DNA from: Fulvimarina uroteuthidis
Lineage (GTDB): Bacteria > Pseudomonadota > Alphaproteobacteria > Rhizobiales > Rhizobiaceae
NCBI RefSeq assembly: GCF_034321785.1
Contig: NZ_JAXLPB010000007.1
Coordinates: forward strand, 36,886 to 100,885
Direction: 5' to 3'
DNA length: 64,000 bases
Part shown: one piece after another, positions 26,831 through 34,810 of the stretch
Numbering within the stretch: the first letter of the stretch is position 1
How the letters are laid out: every line of letters starts with the position of its first letter
The notes under the pieces: model-generated
What the model saw: only the letters and a program-made list of their open reading frames with translations
The model's database searches: none
What the model was told of the DNA's origin: nothing
Program-made: the position numbers and the translations under genes

Positions 26831-28106
26831 CGCCGTCATCCTCGAATTGCGACGCGACCTGACCCTGCCCGATCAGCCCGTTGAGAATGGTGTAGTCGCC
26901 TCGCTCCTTGCGGATGCGCCCGGCGATAATGCTGGCGTCGATCCCAAGGTTCTTGGCGTCTATCCGCACCGCCTCTTCGGACAGCGCGAAGCGCGATAAG
27001 CACTCGTCCCACTTCGCTTCGGGTATGAGACTATCAAGCGCGAACTCATCGGCTTCTCGCTCGACTTTATCGTTGCCCGACGTCTCCTCCTCGTCGAAGA
27101 AGTCATAGCGTAGCCCGTCCATGAGGTGCAGGAACACATGCCCCAGCTCGTGTAAGAGCACGAACCAGAAGTTATCAAGGCGATCGAAGCGCAGCGTGAG
27201 GCCAATGACGGGCCGGCTGTTCCGATCAAGCATGGCTCCTCCGTCGAGGTATGTACCCGACAGGTGCTTCTCCGTGACTAGGATAATGCCCTTGGATAGA
27301 AGCAACGCCTGCGCGCGTTTGGGACCGTCCCTGCGGCGCGTGAGTGCTATCAGATCGGCGACCCAGCGATCATCGGCGACGAAATTCGGTGGATTGTGCG
27401 TTTCTACGATGGCTCTGGCACGTTCCAGGATACGCGCTTGCCATGCGAGCAGCGCGTACTCGTTCGGCATCGAACTTCCGTGCATCTTCTTGCGATGGTA
27501 GGCGCTCGCGAACTGTGCGCCGGCGGCTTGCATGAAATACTTACGGGCGAGCTGATGCACGTCGCCCTTGCGTGGCACGTCGAACCAACCGCGCCTGGCC
27601 ATCTCCCGAGCGGGAAGTTGCTTCCATACGACGTCATCGACGTCCGACCATGAAAAGACTGCTCCTTTGGACATATCGTCACGCTCGAACAGTCCGGTAG
27701 CATGCACATTCAAGGCTTCGCATACGTCGATCAGCCGGCTGAAGCTTGCGCCTGAGTACTCTGACGCCTCATAACGTTGGATTTGCTGGGCCTTCATGCC
27801 GAGTCGCTCGGCAAGATCAGTCTGGCTCATCCCGGCTGCGATCCGAGCCTGAACGAGTACGGATGGCAAATTCTCCAGCGAGTGGGATTTGGCGAACGTG
27901 ATCTCACCCGACTTGAGAAGATCGTAGTGAGAAAGTTCGGCCTCAAGTGTCGCAATTTGGCTTCTGATAGCATCAGTCTGGGCATGGCGCAGCCAGCGTT
28001 GATCCGCGGCCGTGTCTTCGGCTTCAGATTCAGCGGCTGCGAGCGCATCGCGGAGCCTAACTAATTGGGCTTCTGATATGGTGTACTGCTTGTCGCTGTA
28101 AATCAT
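26817..28106 (-). CDS. XRE regulator fused to ImmA/IrrE-type metallopeptidase
   Basis: 429 aa from the ATG at 28106, which overlaps the upstream stop (ATGA). Residues 1-75 form a coiled coil (QLVRLRDALAAAESEAEDTA). About 85-140 is a Cro/CI helix-turn-helix (VLVQARIAAGMSQTDLAERL, MKAQQIQRYEASEYSG). The C-terminal half holds the ImmA/IrrE zinc-peptidase motif LLHELGHVFLHLMDG near residue 320, with a downstream EREADEFA that supplies the third metal ligand. ImmA proteins cleave repressors in response to DNA damage or phage signals. A palindromic operator overlaps the operon promoter, consistent with autoregulation. An N-terminal coiled coil before the HTH is unusual. Confidence 0.8.
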   Translation of the reverse strand: MIYSDKQYTISEAQLVRLRDALAAAESEAEDTAADQRWLRHAQTDAIRSQIATLEAELSHYDLLKSGEITFAKSHSLENLPSVLVQARIAAGMSQTDLAERLGMKAQQIQRYEASEYSGASFSRLIDVCEALNVHATGLFERDDMSKGAVFSWSDVDDVVWKQLPAREMARRGWFDVPRKGDVHQLARKYFMQAAGAQFASAYHRKKMHGSSMPNEYALLAWQARILERARAIVETHNPPNFVADDRWVADLIALTRRRDGPKRAQALLLSKGIILVTEKHLSGTYLDGGAMLDRNSRPVIGLTLRFDRLDNFWFVLLHELGHVFLHLMDGLRYDFFDEEETSGNDKVEREADEFALDSLIPEAKWDECLSRFALSEEAVRIDAKNLGIDASIIAGRIRKERGDYTILNGLIGQGQVASQFEDDGDELV

Positions 28107-28582
28107 GACGTCACCGTGGGTTGTAGCATCGGGTCGGCCGTGAGGTCGATCGCGACAATGCCTTTCGCAGCACCGGTGAAGCGATCGACCTGGAAGAACT
28201 CGACGAAGATGGTTCCGGCTCGATCCGCCGGGATCGTGGAGGGGAACAGTTCTCCGTGGTACTTGGCCTTCTGCGCCGCTCTGTTGTTCTCGAAAGTAAG
28301 CAGCACCGGATCGAGGAAAGCTCGATCGACACCCGTAGGATCCCAACACGCGTCGAAGTCGCCGGGCCTAGGCTTGGCCGTTACGAAGCTCCCATCTAGG
28401 AAGGCTCGCTGGCACCCAGCACCACGTAGATTATACAACGCGGCGACGAGCCCTCTGAATTGCACCCTACGCTTGGGATTCGAAGCGAAGCGCGCCTGAA
28501 CGTCCGCAAGGGACGCGCTGTGAATGCCGGCAGGTAGAACTGGCCATGGAGAGCCGGCGAGATCAACGTGATTGGGTATCAT
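28103..28582 (-). CDS. DUF6932-like nucleotidyltransferase-fold protein
   Basis: 159 aa from the ATG at 28582. The motif AFLDGSFVTAKPRPGDFDAC is the GS...PxDxD strand of a minimal nucleotidyltransferase fold, as in DUF6932 proteins and MNT-type antitoxins. The remainder is helical, with FFQVDRFTGAAKGIVAIDL at the end. It heads the operon with XRE-ImmA and the beta-family protein. The start follows directly on a consensus promoter (see 28586-28618), which would produce a leaderless mRNA. Nucleotidyltransferases of this size often modify partner proteins, or tRNA, in toxin-antitoxin or defence systems. That role is inferred here. Confidence 0.65.
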   Translation of the reverse strand: MIPNHVDLAGSPWPVLPAGIHSASLADVQARFASNPKRRVQFRGLVAALYNLRGAGCQRAFLDGSFVTAKPRPGDFDACWDPTGVDRAFLDPVLLTFENNRAAQKAKYHGELFPSTIPADRAGTIFVEFFQVDRFTGAAKGIVAIDLTADPMLQPTVTS

Positions 28583-28585
28583 GAT

Positions 28586-28618
28586 TACAACAATAATGTT
28601 GTATTGCTTTGCTGTCAA
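28586..28618 (-). promoter_or_regulatory. Promoter with overlapping XRE operator
   Basis: On the minus strand TTGACA (28613-28618), a 17-nt spacer and TATTGT (28590-28595) make a near-consensus vegetative promoter. Its predicted start point falls at or within a base or two of the ATG at 28582. A perfect inverted repeat, TACAACA-4 nt-TGTTGTA (28586-28603), covers the -10. The XRE-ImmA protein of the same operon is the obvious repressor. Confidence 0.7.
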
Positions 28619-28822
28619 TGTATATGGCCCTTAATCCGCGTCGATCGGACAGCCGACCTTCCGCTGATGGCTCATTCCTTGCCGTGGCTCAAAGGGCGAA
28701 GAGGGGGCGAGGAATGGAACGGCAGCTATCCGCCGACGAAGGCTGAGAGCCGCCCTTCCGCTTTCGGCCCCTCCTCCCAAAATTCGCCGGTCTACATCGC
28801 GCCCATCGTTAAAGGAGCTTCG

Positions 28823-29839
28823 CTACTTTCCGGCCGACGCAATTCGGCGCGATCGTTCCACCATCCGCTGAACCTGCGTGCCGGCTCCTACGACGGCGCC
28901 CCTAGTGTAGGCGCCGGCAAGCTCGGGCACGGTCCGAGCTCCAAGCTTTTCCCTATTTGAAGAGCCCTTTGTGTTGACCAGACCTGCACCGAAACGCATG
29001 GCTCCATCCCCCATCGGGACCATGGCCGGCATGACGACGTTGCCGGAGATGCTTCGGACAATGAAGGGCGTCGACAGGATGAAGCCTTTTGCCATCAGGA
29101 TCAGCATGAAGAGTGGGAGTACCTGACCAATCGTCGAGGCGTCTTCCGGATTGCCAAGGGAAGCGATGAGGGAATTGCCGACACCGATAATCGTCGCAAA
29201 CATGCCAGCGACGATCACCGGGTAGAGCGCGAAGGAGATCGTTCCGGACAACCAGCGCAGGAAGTAGTCCTTCGTCACTTCGAAGAGTGTCAGGAAAATC
29301 ATGATCGGCGCGAGCGAGATCATGAGCGTCACGACGAGCCGGGAGAAGATGAGGATGAAGGCGGCGATGCCGCCGAGGAGGCTGACGAGAAGCACGCCGA
29401 CAATATCGAGCATCGCGCCGGCGAACCAGTTGGCTTCCTGGCTGGTCGCATCGAGGGCTTCGGTCAGTGTTTCGAGGAGCTCGTCGAACTCTTCGGCGAA
29501 GGTGCCAGATGGGCCTGGTTCGCCGCCGCCGACCGAGGCGATAAGCGAGCCGGCGACGGAATCTACGCCGTTCAAGAGCGCTGAGGAGAACGCATCGAAC
29601 TGCGTCCAGCTCTGCGCGAAGATCGCGATCAGCACCATCTTCACGCAGAGCCAGAATGTCTGCCTTCCATCGAGCGAGCGCCACTGGAAGACGAGGTTGA
29701 TGGCAACGAAAATCAGGACGATCGTGCAGGCCAACGAGCCGAGTGTTCCAACCGTCGCTGCGAGCGCGCCGAACTGGGTCTCAGCGGCGTCAGCGAGATA
29801 GCCGTCTGTCGTTTCGACGAAATAAGTGACGACCGACAT
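28823..29839 (-). CDS. virB6: VirB6/TrbL-type inner-membrane channel protein
   Basis: 338 aa with about six hydrophobic segments (for example GTLGSLACTIVLIFVAINLV, LDIVGVLLVSLLGGIAAFIL and VLPLFMLILMAKGFILST) around the periplasmic loop FDELLETLTEALDATSQEAN. This is the VirB6/TrbL layout. VirB6 forms part of the inner-membrane translocation pore. In the canonical virB order it lies between virB5 and virB7; here it is the last gene of the operon, after virB11 and a DUF4177 gene. Confidence 0.85.
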   Translation of the reverse strand: MSVVTYFVETTDGYLADAAETQFGALAATVGTLGSLACTIVLIFVAINLVFQWRSLDGRQTFWLCVKMVLIAIFAQSWTQFDAFSSALLNGVDSVAGSLIASVGGGEPGPSGTFAEEFDELLETLTEALDATSQEANWFAGAMLDIVGVLLVSLLGGIAAFILIFSRLVVTLMISLAPIMIFLTLFEVTKDYFLRWLSGTISFALYPVIVAGMFATIIGVGNSLIASLGNPEDASTIGQVLPLFMLILMAKGFILSTPFIVRSISGNVVMPAMVPMGDGAMRFGAGLVNTKGSSNREKLGARTVPELAGAYTRGAVVGAGTQVQRMVERSRRIASAGK

Positions 29840-29883
29840 CGTAAACTACTCTTATCTCTTGAGTTTCTTCACGGATGGTCGTT

Positions 29884-30060
29884 CTAGCGAGCCACAGCAC
29901 ACGGTCTTTTGAAGAAGAGCATGAGCAAATGCGTTGAATAGGGCTCTTCGACGGAGACCAGTTCCCATCCATCGGCCCCGAGCGCGTTCAGCGTTTCCGT
30001 AACGCGCTTCTCTGACTTCTCAGCCTTCATCGTTTCGACCCGATACTCAAATTTAGGCAT
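29884..30060 (-). CDS. DUF4177-family small protein
   Basis: 58 aa from the ATG at 30060, overlapping the end of virB11 by 8 bp with GATGAGG as ribosome binding site. MPKFEYRVETMKAEKSEKRV, then TETLNALGADGWELVSVEEP, is the DUF4177 pattern, a small alpha-beta domain of unknown role. It lies between virB11 and virB6, so it is co-expressed with the secretion system. Involvement in transfer is possible but unproven. Confidence 0.6.
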   Translation of the reverse strand: MPKFEYRVETMKAEKSEKRVTETLNALGADGWELVSVEEPYSTHLLMLFFKRPCAVAR

Positions 30061-31051
30061 GATGGGCCTCATCGTTCGCGTTTGCAGCTGGCAGATAGAA
30101 TTCGGTGATGCCGCGCGCGCCATCGGAGCGTCCTGTCTGGATGACCACGTCGATCGAGTTTTCGATGTAGCGATGGATGTCGGCATAGGTCATCGGCAGC
30201 TCGGCCTTGAGGGCGGCGATGGCGAGGCGCTGGATTGCGAGCTGCGGCGTTTCGGCGTGGAGCGTCGTCATCGAGCCGCCATGGCCGGTGTTGATCGCTT
30301 CGAGGAAGGTCAGCGCCTCGCAGCCGCGCACTTCGCCGAGAACGATCCGATCGGGGCGCATCCGCAGGGTCGCCGTCAGGAGGGCATCGGCGGACAGTGC
30401 CGGAACCTCTCGGTTTGAGATCAGCGCAACGGCGTTCGGTTGAGCGGGCAGGAGTTCGGCGGCTTCCTCGATGGTGACGATCCGCTCGTCTTCGGGCACC
30501 AAGGATAGAATCTTGCGCGCCGCGACCGTCTTGCCGGTCGAGGTGCCGCCGGCGACGATCATGTTGAGCTTGTGTTCGACACAGAAGCGCAGGCACTGCT
30601 TGATGTCGCCGCTTTCGACAAGGGCACGTAGCTGACGGGTCCGGGCACGCCGGCGTTCTTCGAGGCTTCGCTCTTCGCCATAGAGAAACGTCAGCTCGAC
30701 TGCGTCGAGGGCGAGTTTCGGAAAGAAACGAAGCGCGATCGATGCGCCTTCGATGACGACTGGCGGAACCATGACCTGCGCGCGGACGGGGCGGCCGCGA
30801 TAGGCGATGCTGACGGAGACGATCGGTTTTGCCTTGCTCATGGTGACCTGAGCGGCCGAGGCGATCTGATTGCCGAGGTCTTTCGCCTGGGTTTCGGTCA
30901 GGCGTGTCTCGAGCGGACGCATGAAATGGTCACCCTGGAACTCGCCCCAGACACGACCGTCCGGATTGATCGCGAGTTCGATGACGTCGTCCTGGCGCGC
31001 CGCTTCGATCCGGTCGATCGAGCTTTCGAGATAGCCCGAAGCCGGCATCAA
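30053..31051 (-). CDS. virB11: VirB11 secretion ATPase
   Basis: 332 aa. It is a hexameric traffic ATPase of the VirB11/PilT type: Walker A MIVAGGTSTGKTVAARK (about 163-179), the Asp box VTIEEAAEL, Walker B RMRPDRIVLGEVRG and the His box NTGHGGSMTTLHAETP, all in order. It powers pilus assembly and substrate transfer together with VirB4 and VirD4. The ATG overlaps the virB10 stop (31048-31051). Full length, no defects seen. Confidence 0.93.
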   Translation of the reverse strand: MMPASGYLESSIDRIEAARQDDVIELAINPDGRVWGEFQGDHFMRPLETRLTETQAKDLGNQIASAAQVTMSKAKPIVSVSIAYRGRPVRAQVMVPPVVIEGASIALRFFPKLALDAVELTFLYGEERSLEERRRARTRQLRALVESGDIKQCLRFCVEHKLNMIVAGGTSTGKTVAARKILSLVPEDERIVTIEEAAELLPAQPNAVALISNREVPALSADALLTATLRMRPDRIVLGEVRGCEALTFLEAINTGHGGSMTTLHAETPQLAIQRLAIAALKAELPMTYADIHRYIENSIDVVIQTGRSDGARGITEFYLPAANANDEAHHA

Positions 31052-32397
31052 AAGATTTCCAGGTCGCGGTCGACCATGACGGTGATCGCTGCACCTTGCG
31101 GGACCCGGATCGTCGGTTCGATCGAGAGGCTCTCGTCGATGGCGTTACGCGTCGAGCCGCCGAAATCTCCTCCGACGTCTTCGACAGTGTCCGCGACATC
31201 CGGGTTCGTCAGGCTTGCTGTCGCAAGCGACGGACCGGCGCTGACGATCGACAGGAGCGCCGCCGATCCGAAGCGCTCGAGGAAGTGCTTGTCGACGTCC
31301 CCGGTGACGCCGGCGCGTCCAAGCTGATCGCCGCCATAGGCGCTGATCTGAACGCTCTGGTTCGAGGGCAGGATGATCCGGTCCCAGGCGATGGTGACGC
31401 GCTCCTGCGCCAGATCGATATCAGATTGATAGCGCCCGACGAGGCGCGAACCGCGCGGGATCAGAACGCGCGAGCCGTCGAAGGCATGAACGTTCTCCGA
31501 GACGATCGCGCGGATATCGCCGGGAAGCGAGCTGTCGAGCGCGGTTTCGAGGGAGGCCTGGATCAGTGTTCCCTGTGGGACGGTGTGCGATGGATTGGCG
31601 ATCACTTCGGCCTGGGTGACCTTGGCGGTCGCCGCGCCCTTGCGCACGAAGGCGGCATCGCGCGAAAGACCTTGTTCGTCGCCGCCGTTTGCTGATCCCA
31701 CTGAGACGCCGCCGAAGGCGATCATGTCGCTAGCATCACGCGCATTCTGGAAGGCGGCCGCTTCTTGCCGGCGTCGTTCGAGCTCGGCGAGACGCAGGTC
31801 TTCTTCTGACGGACCTGTCTGCGTCGGTCCGGACTGGAGCTGGGCCATTTCGAGTTCGGAGGACAAGCGGCGCAGCTGGCGGTCGCGCTCGTCGAGCCGG
31901 CGCTGCAGTTCTTCCTGCGCCTCGGCGCTTTCAGCCCGCAGATTGTCGAGCTGGGCGACGAGATCGGCGATCGCCGCATCCTGCTCGCTGGTGTCCGGTG
32001 TAGGCTGCGGCGCATTCCTCAGGCGATCGAGCTCGGACTTAAGGCCGGCGATCTCGGTCATCAGCGCAGGATCGACGGTCGGTATTTTGGTCTCGACGAT
32101 CTCAGGCTCCGGCGCTGGCTGGAGGACAGGCTCAGGAATATCGAGCGACCCGAAGCCCTTGCCGGCAGGCTGGAACTCCGCGGGCGCGCTGGTCGCCATC
32201 GGCTCTTCGGCTTCATCCAGCGTCGAAAAGACTGCGAGACCGCCGACGATGACGAGACTGGCTGTCACGCCGATCGCGGCGATCGGCGACATCCGCGCCT
32301 GTCCTGTTCGGCCTGTTTCTCTCCTGCCTGCTTTGAGCGCCTTCAGGCGTTCGTCCAGGCTCTCGGCGGCGTTGGTCTGATCGTCGTTCTCACTCAT
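31048..32397 (-). CDS. virB10: VirB10/TrbI channel protein
   Basis: 449 aa. It has a cytoplasmic N-terminus of about 45 residues, one membrane anchor (IAAIGVTASLVIVGGLAVFS), a proline-rich and then coiled-coil periplasmic region (about 115-215), and the C-terminal TrbI barrel (VPQGTLIQASLETALDSSLP, SRVLIPRGSRLVGRYQSDI, VPQGAAITVMVDRDL). VirB10 spans both membranes and gates the outer-membrane pore in response to ATPase activity. It overlaps virB9 and virB11 by ATGA on both sides. Confidence 0.92.
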   Translation of the reverse strand: MSENDDQTNAAESLDERLKALKAGRRETGRTGQARMSPIAAIGVTASLVIVGGLAVFSTLDEAEEPMATSAPAEFQPAGKGFGSLDIPEPVLQPAPEPEIVETKIPTVDPALMTEIAGLKSELDRLRNAPQPTPDTSEQDAAIADLVAQLDNLRAESAEAQEELQRRLDERDRQLRRLSSELEMAQLQSGPTQTGPSEEDLRLAELERRRQEAAAFQNARDASDMIAFGGVSVGSANGGDEQGLSRDAAFVRKGAATAKVTQAEVIANPSHTVPQGTLIQASLETALDSSLPGDIRAIVSENVHAFDGSRVLIPRGSRLVGRYQSDIDLAQERVTIAWDRIILPSNQSVQISAYGGDQLGRAGVTGDVDKHFLERFGSAALLSIVSAGPSLATASLTNPDVADTVEDVGGDFGGSTRNAIDESLSIEPTIRVPQGAAITVMVDRDLEIF

Positions 32398-33122
32398 CCG
32401 ACCGCTCCTGCCACCAAAGCCTGAGGCAGAGCCTGGATACAGATGACCTGATCGCCGAGACGCAGGACCCAGCGTCCGCTCACGCCGGAGACGCGGACGA
32501 CGTCCTGCTCGGTCGCCAGCGCGTTGACGGAGCGCTCGCCATTGGCCGAGACGCGAAAGATCGCAGGGATGGGCGCGTTTTTCGCAAACTGGAAGTAGGT
32601 GAAGGTCCCGTCGTCCCAGACCGCGTTCGGCGTGATCTCGGACGAGCCGCTGGCGCCGTAGTTATAGTTCGGCGCACGCCGGGCGACGGCGTTCTGCGGT
32701 TTGGCGTTCGTGTTCGGATAGGAGAACCGGACGACGTAATGCGGATGCGCTGCTTCCCGCACATTGAAGTAGTAGCTGCGCCGGTTGGTGTAGACGGTGA
32801 TGTTGGTGGAAACGCCTCGGGCTGCCGGCTTGATAGCGAAGGCGCGCCCGCCTGGAACGCCGTCGAGCTGGAAGCCTTCGGTATCGCCGGCGATGATCGA
32901 ACGGATGGTCTCGCCCTCGCCGAACTCGACGCTGGTGACGTGGGTCATCGCCACGTTAATGCGGTAGACCTCACCGTCGCGATAGGTCGCCTCACGCACC
33001 CGCTCGTCATAGCGGCCGCTGGCCGGACGGGATTCTGCAAAAGCGGGCGGTGCTGCGGCGACCGTCACAGCCGTCAGGACGAGCGGCCCAACGAGCCGGA
33101 AGGACAAGGATGGCGACATCAC
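32394..33122 (-). CDS. virB9: VirB9/CagX outer-membrane core protein
   Basis: 242 aa with a Sec signal peptide (cleavage after PPAFA, about residue 29). The body shows the VirB9 pattern: YDERVREATYRDGEVYRINV, then SIIAGDTEGFQLDGVPGGRA, TVYTNRRSYYFNV and NAVWDDGTFTYFQFAKN. VirB9 forms the outer-membrane ring with VirB7 lipoprotein and VirB10. It is translationally coupled to both neighbours. Confidence 0.92.
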   Translation of the reverse strand: MMSPSLSFRLVGPLVLTAVTVAAAPPAFAESRPASGRYDERVREATYRDGEVYRINVAMTHVTSVEFGEGETIRSIIAGDTEGFQLDGVPGGRAFAIKPAARGVSTNITVYTNRRSYYFNVREAAHPHYVVRFSYPNTNAKPQNAVARRAPNYNYGASGSSEITPNAVWDDGTFTYFQFAKNAPIPAIFRVSANGERSVNALATEQDVVRVSGVSGRWVLRLGDQVICIQALPQALVAGAVG

Positions 33123-33796
33123 GCGTCTCCTCCATTCTTCGCTTCTGCCGCGTCCGGCTCCATTCGATCGGAGGTCACGCCGTATTCGACGACGGTGAAC
33201 CCAAACGGGTTCTGCCAGACATCGTCGATGGTCCGGCTCGTCTCGGGCCGAAACTCGAAAAGAAGGTTTGCGGTGAACTGGCCGGTCCGGCTGCCCCTCT
33301 GGGACGAAAGGTGCTTGCGGAAACGCACCTGTGCGCGGTTGTTCGTCAGAAGCTGGATCGAGCCGATCTCAACCTCGAGGCGCGCATCCGTTCCGTAACT
33401 GGTCGGCGGATAGTCCTCGTGACCGCTGGTCCAGAGCGCGCGAAGCGAGGCGTCGGCGTTGCCGTCCGACATCGACAGGACGCGCCGGATGCGCAGATCG
33501 TTGTCGAGCTGGTTGTAGGTCTCGCGCGCCGTCACATAGCGGAAGACCTGCGCCTGGATGACGGCGGGCCGCTCCAAGATCGACACCGCCTCGACGGATG
33601 CATTCGGAAGCGCGACGCCGGTCTCGGAATCGAAGGGCACGACGACAGGTGGCGGATCGACGTCGAGTACGGCGATGCTCGCCGCAGCAAGGCAACCGAC
33701 GACGCCGAAGGCAAGGCCGGTGAAGGCGAGGGTCTGCCAAAGCCGCTCACGCCGCCGCGCGCCATAGACCAGCTCTTCTTCGAGAGTTTCGTTCAT
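33119..33796 (-). CDS. virB8: VirB8 inner-membrane assembly protein
   Basis: 225 aa. A short cytoplasmic N-terminus, one transmembrane helix (LAFTGLAFGVVGCLAAASIA, about 22-44) and a periplasmic NTF2-like domain with YVTARETYNQLDNDLRIRRV and the late strand FTVVEYGVTSD. VirB8 nucleates channel assembly. The stop overlaps the virB9 ATG. A 126-bp gap separates it from virB5 upstream. Confidence 0.9.
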   Translation of the reverse strand: MNETLEEELVYGARRRERLWQTLAFTGLAFGVVGCLAAASIAVLDVDPPPVVVPFDSETGVALPNASVEAVSILERPAVIQAQVFRYVTARETYNQLDNDLRIRRVLSMSDGNADASLRALWTSGHEDYPPTSYGTDARLEVEIGSIQLLTNNRAQVRFRKHLSSQRGSRTGQFTANLLFEFRPETSRTIDDVWQNPFGFTVVEYGVTSDRMEPDAAEAKNGGDA

Positions 33797-33922
33797 TCCA
33801 TCTGTTCCGTCGTCTTTGCGGCTGTTCTCGCGTGCGTAAGAAAGGGCCCGCTTGCGGTCGCAATCGCCTTCGTCGCCGCTGCACGCTCGGCAGCCTGCGC
33901 TCGCCTGATTTCCTAAGTTCTG

Positions 33923-34810
33923 TCAGTCGAGGTCCGGCAAGGTAAAATCCATAAAGCGCTGTTCTTCGGCGATGGTCGCAGCGTCGACGACGCCACTCTG
34001 GCCGGCGCCGACCGTCTGGATCGCTTCGAGCTCCCACATGCGGGTGAGCGCGATTGCGAGTTCTGCCGTCACGCGCGTGTTGTGGTCGACGCTCTGTTTC
34101 AGGGTCTCCTGATCCGCGATCATCGAGACGAGTTCGTCGACGCGTTCGAGGGATTTTCCGGCATCGGCGTGGCTGTTCTCGGCCGCCGCCGACATGACTG
34201 CGCCAGTCGTTGCGCGGGTCGCCGTATTGCGGGCGGTGACTTCGCCACTTGTCGCCATCTCGCGGATCGTGTCCTCGTCGAAGCCGGCATCGTTGAGGAC
34301 GGTCTCCATCTGGGTCTTCAGCCGTGGGGCCGCGCTTCCGATGAGACCGGAATAGTCGCCCTTCGCGATATCGCCCGCGAGCTCGACCATGTCGCCGAAC
34401 TCGGCATCGAGCAGGCCGTTCAGATCGCGGTCCATCGCCATCTGGACGATATCGCTCGCGCCGCTGAGCGCGGCATAGGTTTCCTCGAGCTGATCGATCT
34501 GATCCTGAAGGAGGTCGATCTGTTCGACGAGCCGGTCGAGCTGATCGGTCTGGATGCCGAAGTCTTCCAGCATTTGCTGGAACTGGCGGATCTCTTGGGC
34601 GATGTTCTGGGTGTCGACCACCGGAACACCTTGCGCGGCAGTCGGAGAGACGGACGCGATTGGCAAGACGAGCACCGCGCCGGCGAACGCGGCTGCGGTG
34701 AATATCGAATGCGCCGAGGACGATCGCCGCTCACCCCGGAAGCGCAGAACCGAGCGATCACCGCGGGCTGTCGACGCGAGCGTTCCGTTCTTGGCAAAGA
34801 CCTGCATCAA
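33923..34810 (-). CDS. virB5: VirB5/TrbJ-like minor pilus protein
   Basis: 295 aa. An unusually long N-terminus (about 60 residues) precedes and includes the signal sequence ending in SPTAAQG. The mature start VPVVDTQNIAQEIRQFQQML is typical of VirB5/TrbJ proteins. Long amphipathic helices follow (TDQLDRLVEQIDLLQDQIDQ; ETLKQSVDHNTRVTAELAIA). VirB5 caps the pilus tip and mediates contact with the recipient. It overlaps the upstream transglycosylase (34807-34810). Confidence 0.8.
   Translation of the reverse strand: MMQVFAKNGTLASTARGDRSVLRFRGERRSSSAHSIFTAAAFAGAVLVLPIASVSPTAAQGVPVVDTQNIAQEIRQFQQMLEDFGIQTDQLDRLVEQIDLLQDQIDQLEETYAALSGASDIVQMAMDRDLNGLLDAEFGDMVELAGDIAKGDYSGLIGSAAPRLKTQMETVLNDAGFDEDTIREMATSGEVTARNTATRATTGAVMSAAAENSHADAGKSLERVDELVSMIADQETLKQSVDHNTRVTAELAIALTRMWELEAIQTVGAGQSGVVDAATIAEEQRFMDFTLPDLD

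Noticed and set aside
33797..33922. Ala-rich frame ending in ATGGAATGA just before virB8, possible tiny gene
   Set aside because: No start codon lies between an in-frame TAG and the peptide; the lipoprotein at 35999 is a better VirB7 candidate.
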